NCBI RefSeq assembly: GCF_038050405.1
Contig: NZ_CP150901.1
Coordinates: forward strand, 930,001-994,000
DNA from: Paraburkholderia sp. IMGN_8
GTDB taxonomy: Bacteria; Pseudomonadota; Gammaproteobacteria; Burkholderiales; Burkholderiaceae
Length of the DNA: 64,000 nt
Direction of reading: 5' to 3'
Both the position numbers and the translations under genes were made by a program. Under the pieces are notes generated by a model that worked only from the letters and a program-made list of their open reading frames with translations, searched no databases and was not told the origin of the DNA. Of the stretch, positions 19,841-29,663 are shown in pieces. Position 1 is the first letter of the stretch. The number at the start of each line of letters is the position of its first letter.

Positions 19841-20977
19841 ATGCATTCCTTCCTGCCTTCCTTCGTCCGGTCGCCGCACCGGACGCACATCGTGATCGCG
19901 GCTTGCGGCGCAATCCTGCTTTCGGCATGCCATCAGCGTGAAACCGTCGCGCCGGAGCCCAAACCCGTCGTTGCCCGCGCCGTTCATACTGATGGACGCA
20001 TGGTGAGCACGTCGCTGCCCGCTCAGGTACAGGCGCGATACTCCACGCCGCTTTCGTTCCGGGTAGGCGGCAAGGTCATCGAACGGCGGGTGCGCATCGG
20101 CGATACCGTCAAGGCCGGTCAGATCGTCGCGCTGCTAGACCCCACCGATCTGCGCAGCAACCTTGCGAACGCGCAAGCGCAACTGGAGGCCGCCGAACAT
20201 CGCCTCGTGTATGCAAAACAGCAGCTCGACCGCGATCAGGCGCAAGCGCATGCCAACCTCATCGCGCCGGCGCAACTGGAACAGACTCAGGACGCGTACG
20301 CGTCGGCTCTCGCCCAGCGCGATTCGGCCCGGGCGCAATTGGCGCTTGCCAGCGATCAGCTCCGTTACGCCAGTCTGGTGGCCGACCATGACGGTGTCAT
20401 CACGTCTGAAGATGCCGATACCGGCCAGAACGTCCAGGCCACCCAAGCCATCTATCACCTCGATTGGACGGGCGATGTGGATATCGTCTGCGACGCACCC
20501 GAGCGGGCCCTGAACTCGCTGACGGTCGGCAGCAAGGCACGCGTGACGCTGCCCGCGCTGCCTGGCAAGACCTTCGACGCACGTGTGCGCGAGGTATCGC
20601 CCGCGGCAGATCCGCAAAGCCGCACCTGGCGCGTCAAGCTGACGCTCGCCGCCCCGGGCCCCGAAGTGCGCCAGGGCATGACGGCCAATGTCGCGTTCGA
20701 TGCCGTCGGCGACGGGTCCGCCGCACAGACCTTCACAATTCCCGTGACCGCGCTGTTTCACCGGGGCGAGGAGCCGGCGGTGTGGGTGGTGCGTGCCGGC
20801 AGCGACACGCTCGAACTGCGCCCTGTCACGATCGGACGATACGACGAACGCACGGTTTCGGTCAGTTCGGGTCTGCACGACGGTGACCGCGTCATGTTGC
20901 AAGGCGTGCATGCCGTCAGCGCCGGCCAACACGTGCAGCTGGTCGCGCCGTTGCATCCGGAGGATTTCCCGTCATGA
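19841..20977 (+). CDS. RND efflux periplasmic adaptor lipoprotein (HlyD/AcrA type)
   Basis: A 378-residue adaptor. A hydrophobic signal with lipobox-like ILLSAC lies at about residues 22-27, followed by a beta-barrel/lipoyl segment (SFRVGGKVIERRVRIGDTVKAGQIVALLDP), then an alpha-hairpin (NAQAQLEAAEHRLVYAKQQL ... AYASALAQRDSARAQLALAS), the second lipoyl half (ASLVADHDGVITSEDADTG) and the membrane-proximal domain. It links the inner pump to the outer channel. ATG 19841 gives a clean signal peptide; a TTG at 19799 would add 14 residues. It overlaps the pump gene by 4 bases (20974-20977). Confidence 0.93.
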   Translation: MHSFLPSFVRSPHRTHIVIAACGAILLSACHQRETVAPEPKPVVARAVHTDGRMVSTSLPAQVQARYSTPLSFRVGGKVIERRVRIGDTVKAGQIVALLDPTDLRSNLANAQAQLEAAEHRLVYAKQQLDRDQAQAHANLIAPAQLEQTQDAYASALAQRDSARAQLALASDQLRYASLVADHDGVITSEDADTGQNVQATQAIYHLDWTGDVDIVCDAPERALNSLTVGSKARVTLPALPGKTFDARVREVSPAADPQSRTWRVKLTLAAPGPEVRQGMTANVAFDAVGDGSAAQTFTIPVTALFHRGEEPAVWVVRAGSDTLELRPVTIGRYDERTVSVSSGLHDGDRVMLQGVHAVSAGQHVQLVAPLHPEDFPS

Positions 20978-23900
20978 ACGTACGCGACCGTGAAAATGCG
21001 CACGACAGTGCGCCCGTCACCACTTCCACTACGCGAAGTGCTGACGAAAGTGGCTTCAATCTCTCATCGTGGGCGTTGCGCCACCAACAGCTCGTGATTT
21101 TTCTGATTGGCCTGGCAACGCTTTTTGGCGTGATCGGCTATATACACCTCGCACAGTCCGAGGATCCGCCGTTCACGTTCCGCACGATGGTGATCAAGAC
21201 CTACTGGCCGGGCGCGAGCGCCCACGAAGTGCAGGAGCAGATCACGGACCGGATCGGCCGCCAGCTGCAGGCGGCGCCCTTCATCGACAACATCAAGAGC
21301 TACTCGCGGCCTGGCGAGTCGATGATTTTCTTCGCAATGAAGGACTCGGCACCCGTCAAGGAAGTGCCCGAGACGTGGTACCAGGTGCGCAAGAAGGTGG
21401 GCGACATCGGGGCGACGTTGCCCAAGGGAACGGTCGGACCGTTTTTTAACGACGAGTTTGGTGACGTTTATACCAACATCTACGCGCTCGAAGGCGATGG
21501 CTTCTCGCCCGCGCAACTGCACGACTATGCGGACAAGCTGCGCACGGTCCTGCTGCGCGTACCCGGTGTTGCAAAGGTCGATTACTTTGGCGACCCAGAC
21601 CAGCACATCTTCGTCGAGATATCAAATGCGCAATTGACGCGACTCTCGATCACGCCGCCGCAACTCGCCCACGCCATCGACGCGCAGAACGCGGTCGCGC
21701 CCGTCGGAACCATTACGACCGCGGACGACCGCGTGTTTGTGCGGCCGAGCGGCGCGTTCAAGGATCCAGAGGCGCTCGCGAACCTGCTGATCACCGTCAA
21801 TAAACGCACGTTCCGCCTCGGCGACATCGCGACGATCAAACGCGGTTATGACGATCCGCCGGTGACGCAGATGCGCGTCGGCGGCCAGGCCGTGCTCGGC
21901 ATCGGCGTGACGATGCAAAAGGGCGGCGATGTGATCGACCTTGGCAAGGCGCTCGACGCCAAAGCGGCTGAACTGCAGGCGACACTGCCGGCCGGTCTCA
22001 AGCTGGCTCCCGTTTCCAGCATGCCGCACGCGGTCAAGCAGTCGGTTGACGAGTTCGTGCGCTCGGTCGGCGAAGCAGTTGCGATCGTGCTTGTGGTGAG
22101 CCTGGTTTCGCTCGGCTTGCGCACGGGCATGATCGTGGTCATCACGATTCCGATCGTGCTCGCGGTGACGGCGCTGTGCATGCACATCTTCAATATCGGA
22201 CTCGACAAGGTCTCGCTCGGAACGCTTGTGCTTGCGCTCGGGCTGCTCGTCGACGACGCGATCATTGCCGTCGAAATGATGGCGGTGAAGCTCGAGCAGG
22301 GGTGGAGCCGCATGCGCGCGGCGGCCTTCGCGTACTCGAGTACGGCGTTCCCGATGTTGACGGGCACCCTCGTGACGGTCTCGGGCTTCCTGCCGATCGC
22401 GCTCGCCAAATCGAGCACGGGTGAGTACACGCGTTCAATCTTCGAAGTGTCGGCCATCGCGCTGATTGTTTCTTGGTTCGCGGCCGTCGTGCTGGTTCCG
22501 CTGCTGGGCTTCCACATGCTGCCGGAGCGCAAGGGCCATGCGGGCGGCGGACATGATCATGAGCACGATGTCTATAACACGGGCTTCTACCGGCGCCTGT
22601 CGGGCTGGGTCACGCTTTGTATCGACCGCCGCTGGCTGGTGCTCGGTGTCACGGGCGTGCTGTTCGTGATCGCGATGGCGGCCTTCACGCGCGTGCCGCA
22701 GCAGTTCTTCCCGAACTCGGAGCGGCCGGAACTGCTGGTCGATCTGCGGCTGCCGGAAGGCGCGTCATTCGAGGCGACGCTGCGCGAGTCGAAACGCCTC
22801 GAGAAGGTGCTCGACGGCAAGCCGGAAATCGAGCACTTCGTCGACTTTGTCGGCACGGGCGCGCCGCGCTTCTACCTGCCGCTTGACCAGCAACTGCAGC
22901 AGCCGAACTTCGCGCAGTTCGTGATCACCGCGAAGAGCGTTGAAAACCGCGAGGAACTGATGCGCTGGCTGGATCAAAAACTGGAGAAGGAATTCCCCGG
23001 CGTGCGCACGCGTGTCGCGCGGCTCGAGAATGGTCCGCCCGTGGGTTTTCCGATCAAGTTCCGCGTGAGCGGGGACGACATCGCGACGGTGCGCTCGATT
23101 GCGCAAAACGTTGCCGACAAGGTCCGCGGCGATCCGCGCACGCGCAACGTCCAGTTCGACTGGGACGAGCCGGCCGAACGCTCGATCTCGTTCGAGATCG
23201 ACCAGAACCGGGCGCGCGAGCTGGGCGTCACGTCGGAGGACGTATCGGGATTCCTGGCCATGACGCTCTCAGGCTATACGGTCACGCAGTACCGGGAGCG
23301 CGACAAGCTGATCAACGTCGATCTTCGCTCGCCGAAGAGCGAGCGCGTCGATCCGGCCAAGCTCACGAGTCTCGCGATTCCGACGCCAAACGGGCCGGTT
23401 CCGCTCGGTTCGCTCGGGCACATTCGGGACACGCTCGAGTACGGCGTGATCTGGGAGCGTGACCGGCAGCCGACCATCACGGTGCAGGCCGACGTGCGCG
23501 GTGACGCGCAGGGTATCGACGTGACCCGCGATATCGAGCACGGGCTCGCCGGACAGAGCGCCAGTCTGCCTGTCGGCTATCGCATCCAGGTGGGCGGCGC
23601 GGTCGAGGAGAGCACCAAAGGCCAGACTTCGATCAACGCGGAAATGCCGCTGATGATCATCGCGGTGCTGACGCTGCTCATGATCCAGCTGAAGAATTTC
23701 GCGCGCACGTTCATCGTCGTACTGACGGCGCCGCTGGGCCTGATTGGCGTGGTGGCGGCGTTGCTGCTGTTCGGCAAGCCGTTTGGCTTCGTCGCGCTGC
23801 TCGGCGTGATCGCGATGTTCGGAATCATCATGCGCAATTCAGTGATCCTGGTCGACCAGATCGATCAGGACATCGCGGCTGGGCATGGACGCTTCGACGC

Positions 23901-24147
23901 GATTATCGGTGCAACGGTGCGGCGTTTCCGGCCGATCATGCTGACGGCTGCCGCCGCCGTGCTCGCACTCATTCCGCTGCTGCGCTCCGGCTTCTTCGGG
24001 CCAATGGCGACCGCGCTGATGGGCGGCATCACGGTTGCCACGCTTCTGACCGTGTTCTTCCTGCCGGCCCTCTACGCGTCCTGCTTCCGGGTCCGGCGCG
24101 ACGAGCGCGGGATGCAACAGGTCGTCGTCGAGCATACGGAGGTTTGA
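20974..24147 (+). CDS. RND efflux pump, inner-membrane permease (AcrB-like)
   Basis: A 1057-residue proton-driven pump. An N-terminal helix (LVIFLIGLATLFGVIGYIHL) precedes the porter domain. A membrane bundle around 345-480 contains [20 protein letters not shown] with the paired Asp relay. The second porter domain and the final bundle (LMIIAVLTLLMIQL onward) follow. A His-rich linker (GHAGGGHDHEHD, near residue 525) in the cytoplasmic loop is unusual and could bind metal. Start and stop overlap the adaptor and the outer-membrane factor genes, which makes a tight three-gene tripartite operon. It is closest in this window to the pump at 157. Confidence 0.95.
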   Translation: MNVRDRENAHDSAPVTTSTTRSADESGFNLSSWALRHQQLVIFLIGLATLFGVIGYIHLAQSEDPPFTFRTMVIKTYWPGASAHEVQEQITDRIGRQLQAAPFIDNIKSYSRPGESMIFFAMKDSAPVKEVPETWYQVRKKVGDIGATLPKGTVGPFFNDEFGDVYTNIYALEGDGFSPAQLHDYADKLRTVLLRVPGVAKVDYFGDPDQHIFVEISNAQLTRLSITPPQLAHAIDAQNAVAPVGTITTADDRVFVRPSGAFKDPEALANLLITVNKRTFRLGDIATIKRGYDDPPVTQMRVGGQAVLGIGVTMQKGGDVIDLGKALDAKAAELQATLPAGLKLAPVSSMPHAVKQSVDEFVRSVGEAVAIVLVVSLVSLGLRTGMIVVITIPIVLAVTALCMHIFNIGLDKVSLGTLVLALGLLVDDAIIAVEMMAVKLEQGWSRMRAAAFAYSSTAFPMLTGTLVTVSGFLPIALAKSSTGEYTRSIFEVSAIALIVSWFAAVVLVPLLGFHMLPERKGHAGGGHDHEHDVYNTGFYRRLSGWVTLCIDRRWLVLGVTGVLFVIAMAAFTRVPQQFFPNSERPELLVDLRLPEGASFEATLRESKRLEKVLDGKPEIEHFVDFVGTGAPRFYLPLDQQLQQPNFAQFVITAKSVENREELMRWLDQKLEKEFPGVRTRVARLENGPPVGFPIKFRVSGDDIATVRSIAQNVADKVRGDPRTRNVQFDWDEPAERSISFEIDQNRARELGVTSEDVSGFLAMTLSGYTVTQYRERDKLINVDLRSPKSERVDPAKLTSLAIPTPNGPVPLGSLGHIRDTLEYGVIWERDRQPTITVQADVRGDAQGIDVTRDIEHGLAGQSASLPVGYRIQVGGAVEESTKGQTSINAEMPLMIIAVLTLLMIQLKNFARTFIVVLTAPLGLIGVVAALLLFGKPFGFVALLGVIAMFGIIMRNSVILVDQIDQDIAAGHGRFDAIIGATVRRFRPIMLTAAAAVLALIPLLRSGFFGPMATALMGGITVATLLTVFFLPALYASCFRVRRDERGMQQVVVEHTEV

Positions 24148-24149
24148 TC

Positions 24150-25610
24150 ATGAGCTTTGCATACAAGACATCCGGCCTCGCCGTGGCGGTGGCCCTCGCG
24201 CTGACGGCGTGCTCATTCGGCCCCAGCGGAGAGCCGCCGGCGATGGCTTCGCCTGAGCATTACGGCGCACAGGCGCAGCCGCCGAGGACGGTCGCGGCTG
24301 GTGGCGTTGCCCAGCAGTTCGATATTGGCGCCACGTCCGTACCGCAATGGTGGCGGCTTTACCGCTCGGACGCACTCGATGGGCTCGTAGAGGAGGGTTT
24401 GCAAAACAGCCCGACGCTGATGGCTACGCAGCGCACGCTAGCGGCCGCGCAAGAGGAGCTTCGCGCGCAGGTCGGCGCATCCACGATGCCGTCAATCGAC
24501 GGCACCGCGCAGGTCCAGCGCGCACGATCGCCCGTCGTGCCCGGGCTCGGCCCTCAGCAGGTGCAATACAACTATTTTGCGGGCCAGCTTGTCGCGAGCT
24601 ACAACTTCGACCTGTTCGGGCAGACGCGTTACGCGAACAAGGCGAGCGCCGCTCGCGTGAACGTGCAGGCGTATCAACTCGAAGCGGCGCGGCGTGCGCT
24701 TGCGGCTAACATCGTCGGCACGGCGATCAGTGTGGCCACGCTCGATCGCCAGATCGCGCTCACCGAACGGCTCGTTGCCGTCGCCAATGAGGCTGCGAAC
24801 GAGGACCAGCAGCGCTACGCGCTTGGCTCCGTCTCGCGCGCACAGGCACTCGCTTCGACGCAGGATGCCGCGTCCGTTGCGGCGGCGCTGCCCGCCTTGC
24901 GTCAGCAACGCGCGTCGGCCGTGCACGCACTTGCGGTGCTGATGGGCCGCACGCCCGATAACGCGCCGGCCGTTCCCGACCTGGACAGCCTCGCGCTGCC
25001 TGAGCACGTGCCTGTCGCGGTGCCGTCCGATCTGCTGCGTTCGCGCCCGGACATTCAGGCAGCGGACGCCGCTGTGAAGGCAGCCGCTGCCGACGTGGGC
25101 GCTGCGACTGCGCAGCTGTTTCCAAGCCTGTCGCTTACCGGTTCGATGGGCCGGGGCGGCTTCAGCTGGCCCGCGCTGCTGTCGGGAGCGGGCGGGCTGT
25201 GGGCCATCGGCGCGGGCCTGTCGCAGCCGATCTTCCATGGCGGCGCGCTGTTCGCGCAACGCCGCGCATCAATCGATACGTACGATGCGGCGGTTCTGCA
25301 CTACAAGTCGACGGTGCTGTCGGCATTCCAGGACGTCGCCAATTCGCTGGACGCCCTGGATAACGATGCGCAGACACTCGCCTCGACCGAAGCGGCGGCC
25401 CAGGCAGCGCGGGCAGCATTCGACGATACGGTGGCACGCCACCGCATCGGCTCGCTGCCTTCCACGGCGCAGCATGCGAGCGAGCAGCGCTTTCTCAACG
25501 CGCAACTCAGCTCTGTCCGCGCGACGGGGCAACGCATGAGCGATACAGCAGCGCTGTTCCAGGCGATGGGTGAGCCGCCTGCCGATCAGAAGGCGGCGTC
25601 AACCAAATGA
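24150..25610 (+). CDS. Outer-membrane efflux lipoprotein (NodT/OprM family)
   Basis: A 486-residue TolC-type channel protein. The signal peptide ends in the lipobox ALTACSFGP (Cys near 20). The QWWRLYRSDALDGLVEEGLQ motif of the family comes next, then the two coiled-coil/beta repeats (LVASYNFDLFGQTRY in the first, GLSQPIFHGGALFAQRRASI in the second). LLRSRPDIQAADAAVKAAAA is the family's conserved entry to the second half. It completes the tripartite pump with the two preceding genes. ATG 24150 lies just behind the pump stop (TGA 24145-24147). A terminator-like hairpin follows the stop. Confidence 0.94.
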   Translation: MSFAYKTSGLAVAVALALTACSFGPSGEPPAMASPEHYGAQAQPPRTVAAGGVAQQFDIGATSVPQWWRLYRSDALDGLVEEGLQNSPTLMATQRTLAAAQEELRAQVGASTMPSIDGTAQVQRARSPVVPGLGPQQVQYNYFAGQLVASYNFDLFGQTRYANKASAARVNVQAYQLEAARRALAANIVGTAISVATLDRQIALTERLVAVANEAANEDQQRYALGSVSRAQALASTQDAASVAAALPALRQQRASAVHALAVLMGRTPDNAPAVPDLDSLALPEHVPVAVPSDLLRSRPDIQAADAAVKAAAADVGAATAQLFPSLSLTGSMGRGGFSWPALLSGAGGLWAIGAGLSQPIFHGGALFAQRRASIDTYDAAVLHYKSTVLSAFQDVANSLDALDNDAQTLASTEAAAQAARAAFDDTVARHRIGSLPSTAQHASEQRFLNAQLSSVRATGQRMSDTAALFQAMGEPPADQKAASTK

Positions 25611-25630
25611 TTGCGCGTCCATGAAGCTCT

Positions 25631-25663
25631 GGAGGGCGACCTGGTTCAACGGGGTCGCCCTCC
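25631..25663. terminator. Hairpin after the RND operon
   Basis: GGAGGGCGACC (25631-25641) and GGTCGCCCTCC (25653-25663) make a perfect 11-bp GC-rich stem with an 11-base loop, 20 bases after the outer-membrane factor stop. There is no T-run, so termination would be weak or factor-assisted. Confidence 0.55.
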
Positions 25664-25779
25664 CCGTAGCAAGAGCCGGAACAACAATAGTCTGGTGTCG
25701 AAATCGAGCAGCGTTTGTAGCCAGATAGTGCCGGCGCTCCGCCGACGTTAGCGGCACCGGAATCTCAACTACGTCCAAC

Positions 25780-27123
25780 ATGGAATATCGGAAACTGATT
25801 GCCTGCCACGAATGCGATTTGCTCTTTTGCAAGCCTGCGAAGGTGACAGGGCACGTCGCCAGTTGTTCGCGCTGCGGTGCGGGTATGACAGCGGCAGAGG
25901 GTGCGGACTTGCCCCTGGACCGGACCTGCGCTCTGACCATTGCGGCGCTAATTACCTTTTGTATTGCGCAGGCTTTCCCCGTCATCGAGCTTCACACCAG
26001 CGGCATGACATCCAGGGCAACCCTGTTCGGCGCCGTGCGGTCGCTATGGGCAGGCGACATGCGCCTCGTCGCAATCATGGTGTTCTGCGCGTCAATACTT
26101 TTCCCGTTGATCGAACTGCTCGCCTTTTTATATGTGCTGGCCCCGCTTCGCATAGGTAAGGTGCCGCCCCATTTCAATGGGATGCTGCGAGTCGTGCAAT
26201 TCGTGCGGCCGTGGGGCATGGTCGAGGTGTTCATGCTCGGCGTGCTCGTCACAATCGTGAAGATGGTGAGCATAGCCGAGGTGATCCCTGGGCCGGGACT
26301 CTTCGCGCTGGGTGCGTTGACCGTGATGCTGGCGGTGGTCGCCACGCTCGATCTCGGCGGGCTCTGGGACATTTGCGACGAAATTAAACTTTCTCGACCC
26401 GCTGGCATTCGCTGGCAGAAGATCAGTCGCAGACTCGCGGGGCCGAACGGGCTATTCCGCTCGCACAAAGCGTGGTCAACGGCTTTTGTTACGGCAAGAG
26501 ATGCAGGGCTTGTCGCCTGTCATACCTGCGGACTCGTCCAGAAGCATATCGAAGATCAATCGCGCCAGTGCTGCTCGCGATGCGGGTCCGTCCTGCACGA
26601 ACGCCGTCCGGAAAGCCTGACGCGAACCGTAAGTCTGCTTCTTGCCGCTGCTCTTGCCTACATTCCAGCGAATCTGTTGCCCATCATGCACGCAACGTCG
26701 CTGGGCCGCGCCGAGGACGACACGATCCTTGGGGGCGTTGCGTATTTCTGGACGTCTGGAGACTGGCCGCTAGCCGTCGTCGTCTTCGTTGCCAGCGTCG
26801 TGGTGCCGATCCTCAAACTTGTGATTCTCACGCTTCTCACCGTGGCCGCCCGCCGCGGCTCGGCCTGGCGACTGCGTGAACGCGCAAGTCTATATCGGCT
26901 GGTCGAGCGCGTCGGCCGTTGGTCGATGCTCGACGTCTTCGTCGTAGCACTGACGGTTACCCTGGTGCATTTTGGCTCGCTTGCCGTCATCACTGCAGGC
27001 TCGGGCGCGCTCGCTTTCGGTGCCGTGGTGATCCTCACGATGCTCGCGTCACATCAGTTCGATCCCCGGCTGACCTGGGACAACGTGGACTCCAAACAGC
27101 ACGTCCTTCGCGGCGATGAATGA
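25780..27123 (+). CDS. pqiA: PqiA-type inner-membrane protein (paraquat-inducible protein A)
   Basis: A 447-residue membrane protein with the duplicated PqiA architecture. Each half has a zinc-ribbon-like Cys pair set (CHECDLLFCKPA ... CSRCG at the start, CHTCGLVQKHI ... CCSRCG near 245) followed by four membrane helices. PqiA anchors the MCE protein PqiB and serves lipid transport between the membranes. The gene heads a three-gene set with pqiB and pqiC. It lies 169 bases behind the RND operon, separated by a hairpin. The link to envelope stress suits its efflux neighbours. Confidence 0.93.
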   Translation: MEYRKLIACHECDLLFCKPAKVTGHVASCSRCGAGMTAAEGADLPLDRTCALTIAALITFCIAQAFPVIELHTSGMTSRATLFGAVRSLWAGDMRLVAIMVFCASILFPLIELLAFLYVLAPLRIGKVPPHFNGMLRVVQFVRPWGMVEVFMLGVLVTIVKMVSIAEVIPGPGLFALGALTVMLAVVATLDLGGLWDICDEIKLSRPAGIRWQKISRRLAGPNGLFRSHKAWSTAFVTARDAGLVACHTCGLVQKHIEDQSRQCCSRCGSVLHERRPESLTRTVSLLLAAALAYIPANLLPIMHATSLGRAEDDTILGGVAYFWTSGDWPLAVVVFVASVVVPILKLVILTLLTVAARRGSAWRLRERASLYRLVERVGRWSMLDVFVVALTVTLVHFGSLAVITAGSGALAFGAVVILTMLASHQFDPRLTWDNVDSKQHVLRGDE

Positions 27124-27185
27124 ATAGGGTTTTGGCTGCTCCCATGACCAAAACCAACCCGAATCTCTGAAACGGTTTACAAGCG

Positions 27186-28781
27186 ATGCATATTCCCAAC
27201 CTACCCAGTCCCGCATTCAAGCCGCGAAAACGTTGGCTTCCATCCCTGATCTGGTTAATCCCGTTAATCTGCGCGCTGATTGGCGCCGCGCTGGTGGTCA
27301 AATCTATTTCGGAGAAGGGACCGATGGTGACGGTCACTTTCGATAGGGCAGAGGGCCTGGAGGCGGCCAAGACAAAGGTCAAATACAAGGACGTGGAGAT
27401 CGGTTCGGTACAGACCATCACGCTGTCGAAGGACCTCGGGCATGTCATCGTGAACATACAGTTGAGCAAGGAGGCCGAGAAGTTCGCGACCCGCGGCACG
27501 CGCTTCTGGGTGGTTCGCCCGCGTGTCGGTGCCAGCGGCATCTCCGGCCTCGGTACATTGCTCTCTGGCTCGTACATCGGCGTTGACATCGGGCGGTCGA
27601 CAGAAAGACAAACCTCGTTTGTTGGCCTTGATAATCCACCCATCGTCACGACTGGACAGGCGGGGCATCAGTACACGCTGCGTGGCGAGTCGCTGGGCTC
27701 GGTCGATATCGGCGCGCCCATCTTCTACCATCGTATCCAGGTGGGGCAGGTGGTCGGTTTCTCTCTCGACCCGCACGGTGCTGGAGTAATCGTCAATGTT
27801 TTCGTCAACGCCCCGTTCGACCAGTACGTCGGCACCAATACACGGTGGTGGCATGCGAGCGGCGTCGATCTTCGTCTCGATTCCAACGGTCTCAAGCTCA
27901 ATACGCAATCTCTGGCGACCGTGGTCGTCGGTGGACTGGCATTCCAGATGCCACCAGGGCAGGACGCAGGACAACCCGCTGCCGACAAGGCCGAGTTTCG
28001 ACTGGCATCCGACGAGTCAGACGCGATGCGTGAGCCCGACGGTCAGCCACTCAATGTGGTAATGCGCTTTAACCAGTCGCTGCGCGGACTGTCTGTGGGC
28101 GCGCCCGTCGACCTTCGCGGAATTGCGCTGGGGCAAGTTACGGAGATCGGGATTGAATACAACGAAAAGCAGAAGACATTCAGTATGAAGGTGTCGATGG
28201 CGCTTTATCCCGACCGGCTCAGCCGGCGCTCCAGCGAGGCGCTACCCGCTCCGGACACAGCCGGCGGCCACGAGTTGCTGCAACACCTCGTCTCCGAAGG
28301 GCTGAGGGGCCAGCTGCGAACGGGGAACCTGCTGACCGGGCAGCTCTATGTCGCGCTCGACATGTTCCCGAAAGCGCCTCGAGCGACCGTCGACGTGCGC
28401 GAAAACCCGATCGAACTGCCGACCGTGCCCAACACGCTCGACGAGCTTCAGGTTCAGATCGCGGACATTGCAAGGAAGCTGAACCAGGTACCGTTCGACA
28501 AGATCGGAGCGAATCTGAACGGCGCACTTGAAAACGCCAGCAGGCTGTTCGGGCACATGGACAGCGAGGTCGTTCCGCAAGCCCGGGACACGCTGGCTGC
28601 CGCGCAGAAGACCTTCAGTACCGCCGAATCGACGCTCCGTCAGACCGCGCCGATGCAGGCCGACGTCCAGGATGCGATGCAGGAATTGACGCGCACGCTG
28701 CAATCCCTCAACGCGCTCGCCGACTATCTGGAACGTCATCCCCAAGCGCTGCTGTTCGGCAAGAAAGGAGATAAACAATGA
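27186..28781 (+). CDS. pqiB: PqiB-type MCE protein
   Basis: A 531-residue protein with one N-terminal membrane helix (WLIPLICALIGAALVVKSI) and three MCE domains. Landmarks are GPMVTVTFDRAEGLEAAKTKVKYKDVEIG at the first, VDIGAPIFYHRIQVGQVVGF at the second and SVGAPVDLRGIALGQVTEIG at the third. A C-terminal coiled coil follows from about 430. MCE proteins form hexameric tunnels that carry lipids across the periplasm. It sits 62 bases after pqiA and overlaps pqiC by four bases, so the set is an operon. Confidence 0.94.
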   Translation: MHIPNLPSPAFKPRKRWLPSLIWLIPLICALIGAALVVKSISEKGPMVTVTFDRAEGLEAAKTKVKYKDVEIGSVQTITLSKDLGHVIVNIQLSKEAEKFATRGTRFWVVRPRVGASGISGLGTLLSGSYIGVDIGRSTERQTSFVGLDNPPIVTTGQAGHQYTLRGESLGSVDIGAPIFYHRIQVGQVVGFSLDPHGAGVIVNVFVNAPFDQYVGTNTRWWHASGVDLRLDSNGLKLNTQSLATVVVGGLAFQMPPGQDAGQPAADKAEFRLASDESDAMREPDGQPLNVVMRFNQSLRGLSVGAPVDLRGIALGQVTEIGIEYNEKQKTFSMKVSMALYPDRLSRRSSEALPAPDTAGGHELLQHLVSEGLRGQLRTGNLLTGQLYVALDMFPKAPRATVDVRENPIELPTVPNTLDELQVQIADIARKLNQVPFDKIGANLNGALENASRLFGHMDSEVVPQARDTLAAAQKTFSTAESTLRQTAPMQADVQDAMQELTRTLQSLNALADYLERHPQALLFGKKGDKQ

Positions 28782-29491
28782 TGCGATTCCGGTTCTCCGC
28801 GCGATGCGCGATGCTGTGGGCGGTGGCTGCCGTTGGGCTGGCCACGCTAGGGGCCTGTTCTTCCCCGCCAGGGCGTTTTTACACACTCGGCACAGGTGAC
28901 GAATCCGCAATCGAAATCGGTACCACGCACCCGTCCTATCTGATCGACATGCGTCAGGTGAAAGTGCCTGCGTCCGTCGCGAGGAGCCAGTTGGTCGTAC
29001 AGGTGAACACGGCCCAGGTCAAAATCCTGGAAGACGATCGTTGGGCGTCGCCGGTTGCCGATGAAATCCACAATGCACTGCTCGTGGCCGTGGCGCGGCA
29101 GGCGGGCGCGCTTGACGCGAAAGAGTTCACACGAAGCGACAACGTTCCTGTGTACCAGATTTCGGCCGACGTGCAGCGTTTCGAGTCGTGGCCAGCGTCA
29201 CACGCGTTGATCGACGTCGTATGGAGCATACGGGCGTCGAATGCGTCGCAAACGTTGGTCTGCCGTAGCCTGGTCAGTCAGCACGTGTCCGCGGGCTATG
29301 AGGCGCTCGTCGAGGGGCACCGGCGCGCAATACAGACTCTCGCTGCACAGATCGCCGCGGGCCTGCGGGACTTGTCAGCAAGGTCAACGACGGTGCACGG
29401 CGGAACGGGGCAGGCGGCGTTATCGTGCCCATCCCTCGCGCGACCATCCGACGCGGGAATTGAGGCGCCAGTTCTGGGCGCGGCGCACTGA
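28778..29491 (+). CDS. pqiC: PqiC-type outer-membrane lipoprotein (DUF330/ABC-type auxiliary)
   Basis: A 237-residue lipoprotein with signal peptide and lipobox LATLGACSSPPGRFYTLG. The RFYTLG start of the mature part is typical of the PqiC/YmbA family. LIDMRQVKVPASVARSQLVVQ and WASPVADEIHNALL are the conserved core. It docks the PqiB tunnel at the outer membrane. The ATG overlaps the pqiB stop. The C-terminal 35 residues are low-complexity and probably disordered. Confidence 0.9.
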   Translation: MMRFRFSARCAMLWAVAAVGLATLGACSSPPGRFYTLGTGDESAIEIGTTHPSYLIDMRQVKVPASVARSQLVVQVNTAQVKILEDDRWASPVADEIHNALLVAVARQAGALDAKEFTRSDNVPVYQISADVQRFESWPASHALIDVVWSIRASNASQTLVCRSLVSQHVSAGYEALVEGHRRAIQTLAAQIAAGLRDLSARSTTVHGGTGQAALSCPSLARPSDAGIEAPVLGAAH

Positions 29492-29663
29492 TCATCCCGG
29501 CGGTCGTATTTCGGGGAAAGCTTTGCGAGGCTTGCACGGGTCAGCAGAGCTTTCAACCGGACCGGCAGTAACAAAATTACAGTCGACTGACGGTCACGTG
29601 CAGCGTCGTCATCGCCAGTCGATGACTTGCATGGCCAGACGGTGTCTACACCGGCGTTCCAGC

